Origin: an uncultured Rhizobiaceae group bacterium
GTDB taxonomy: Bacteria; Pseudomonadota; Alphaproteobacteria; Rhizobiales; Rhizobiaceae
Length of the DNA stretch: 5,711 nucleotides
Assembly: GCA_938009335.1 (NCBI GenBank)
Contig: CALLHT010000007.1
Span: 1 to 5,711, forward strand
Direction of reading: 5' to 3'
The notes below the pieces were generated by a model, which searched no databases, was not told the origin of the DNA, and saw only the letters and a program-made list of their open reading frames with translations. The position numbers were made by a program, and so were the translations under genes. Of the stretch, positions 5,706 to 5,711 are shown piece after piece (position 1 is the first letter of the stretch; every line of letters starts with the position of its first letter).

Positions 5706-5711
5706 GTCAGT

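Noticed and set aside
1..5711. CRISPR array, tRNA, rRNA, insertion sequence or attachment site
   Set aside because: No regularly spaced long repeats, tRNA-like cloverleaf, transposase-like frame or terminal inverted repeats were seen on either strand.

Overview
The window looks like part of an alphaproteobacterial chromosome, probably a marine or rhizosphere-type Rhizobiales or Rhodobacterales relative. This rests on the gene types: an MttB-family methyltransferase with an Arg/Gly-rich N-terminal tail, a methyltransferase-type corrinoid protein, a DUF1638 protein, a CybB-type cytochrome b561 and a patatin-like lipoprotein. Base composition looks balanced, near half GC by eye (not computed). 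Genus cannot be assigned from the sequence alone.

Layout, left to right. (1) Positions 1-575, minus strand: the first 191 codons of an MttB-family (trimethylamine/quaternary amine) corrinoid-dependent methyltransferase, cut by the left edge. (2) A divergent intergenic region of about 150 bp. (3) A plus-strand class I SAM-dependent methyltransferase (725-1324). (4) A plus-strand pair, cytochrome b561 (1430-1969) and a double split-barrel flavin-type protein of the pyridoxamine 5'-phosphate oxidase superfamily (1966-2919), joined by an ATGA stop/start overlap. (5) A gap of about 194 bp with two tandem related dyads and a possible -10 element. (6) A corrinoid (B12-binding) protein (3114-3815), followed by a strong intrinsic terminator. 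(7) A DUF1638 protein (3918-4547). (8) A convergent minus-strand patatin-like phospholipase lipoprotein (4551-5705), ending 3 bp from the DUF1638 stop codon.

The likely shared theme is one-carbon (methylamine or betaine-type) metabolism. MttB-family enzymes move a methyl group from a methylated amine to the cobalt of a partner corrinoid protein, and a second methyltransferase then passes it to a folate carrier. The first two parts are visible here, along with DUF1638, a family I recall as a frequent neighbour of such genes. Whether the cytochrome/flavoprotein pair and the SAM methyltransferase belong to the same pathway is inference from position only. A reductive-activation or heme/flavin redox role is possible but not shown. 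The patatin lipoprotein looks like an unrelated neighbour.

The points most worth a second look are: the opposite charges of the MttB N-terminal tail and the corrinoid protein N-terminus; the translationally coupled cytochrome b561/split-barrel pair and the internal duplication in the split-barrel protein; the conserved-looking Cys/His set in DUF1638; and the tandem dyads upstream of the corrinoid gene.
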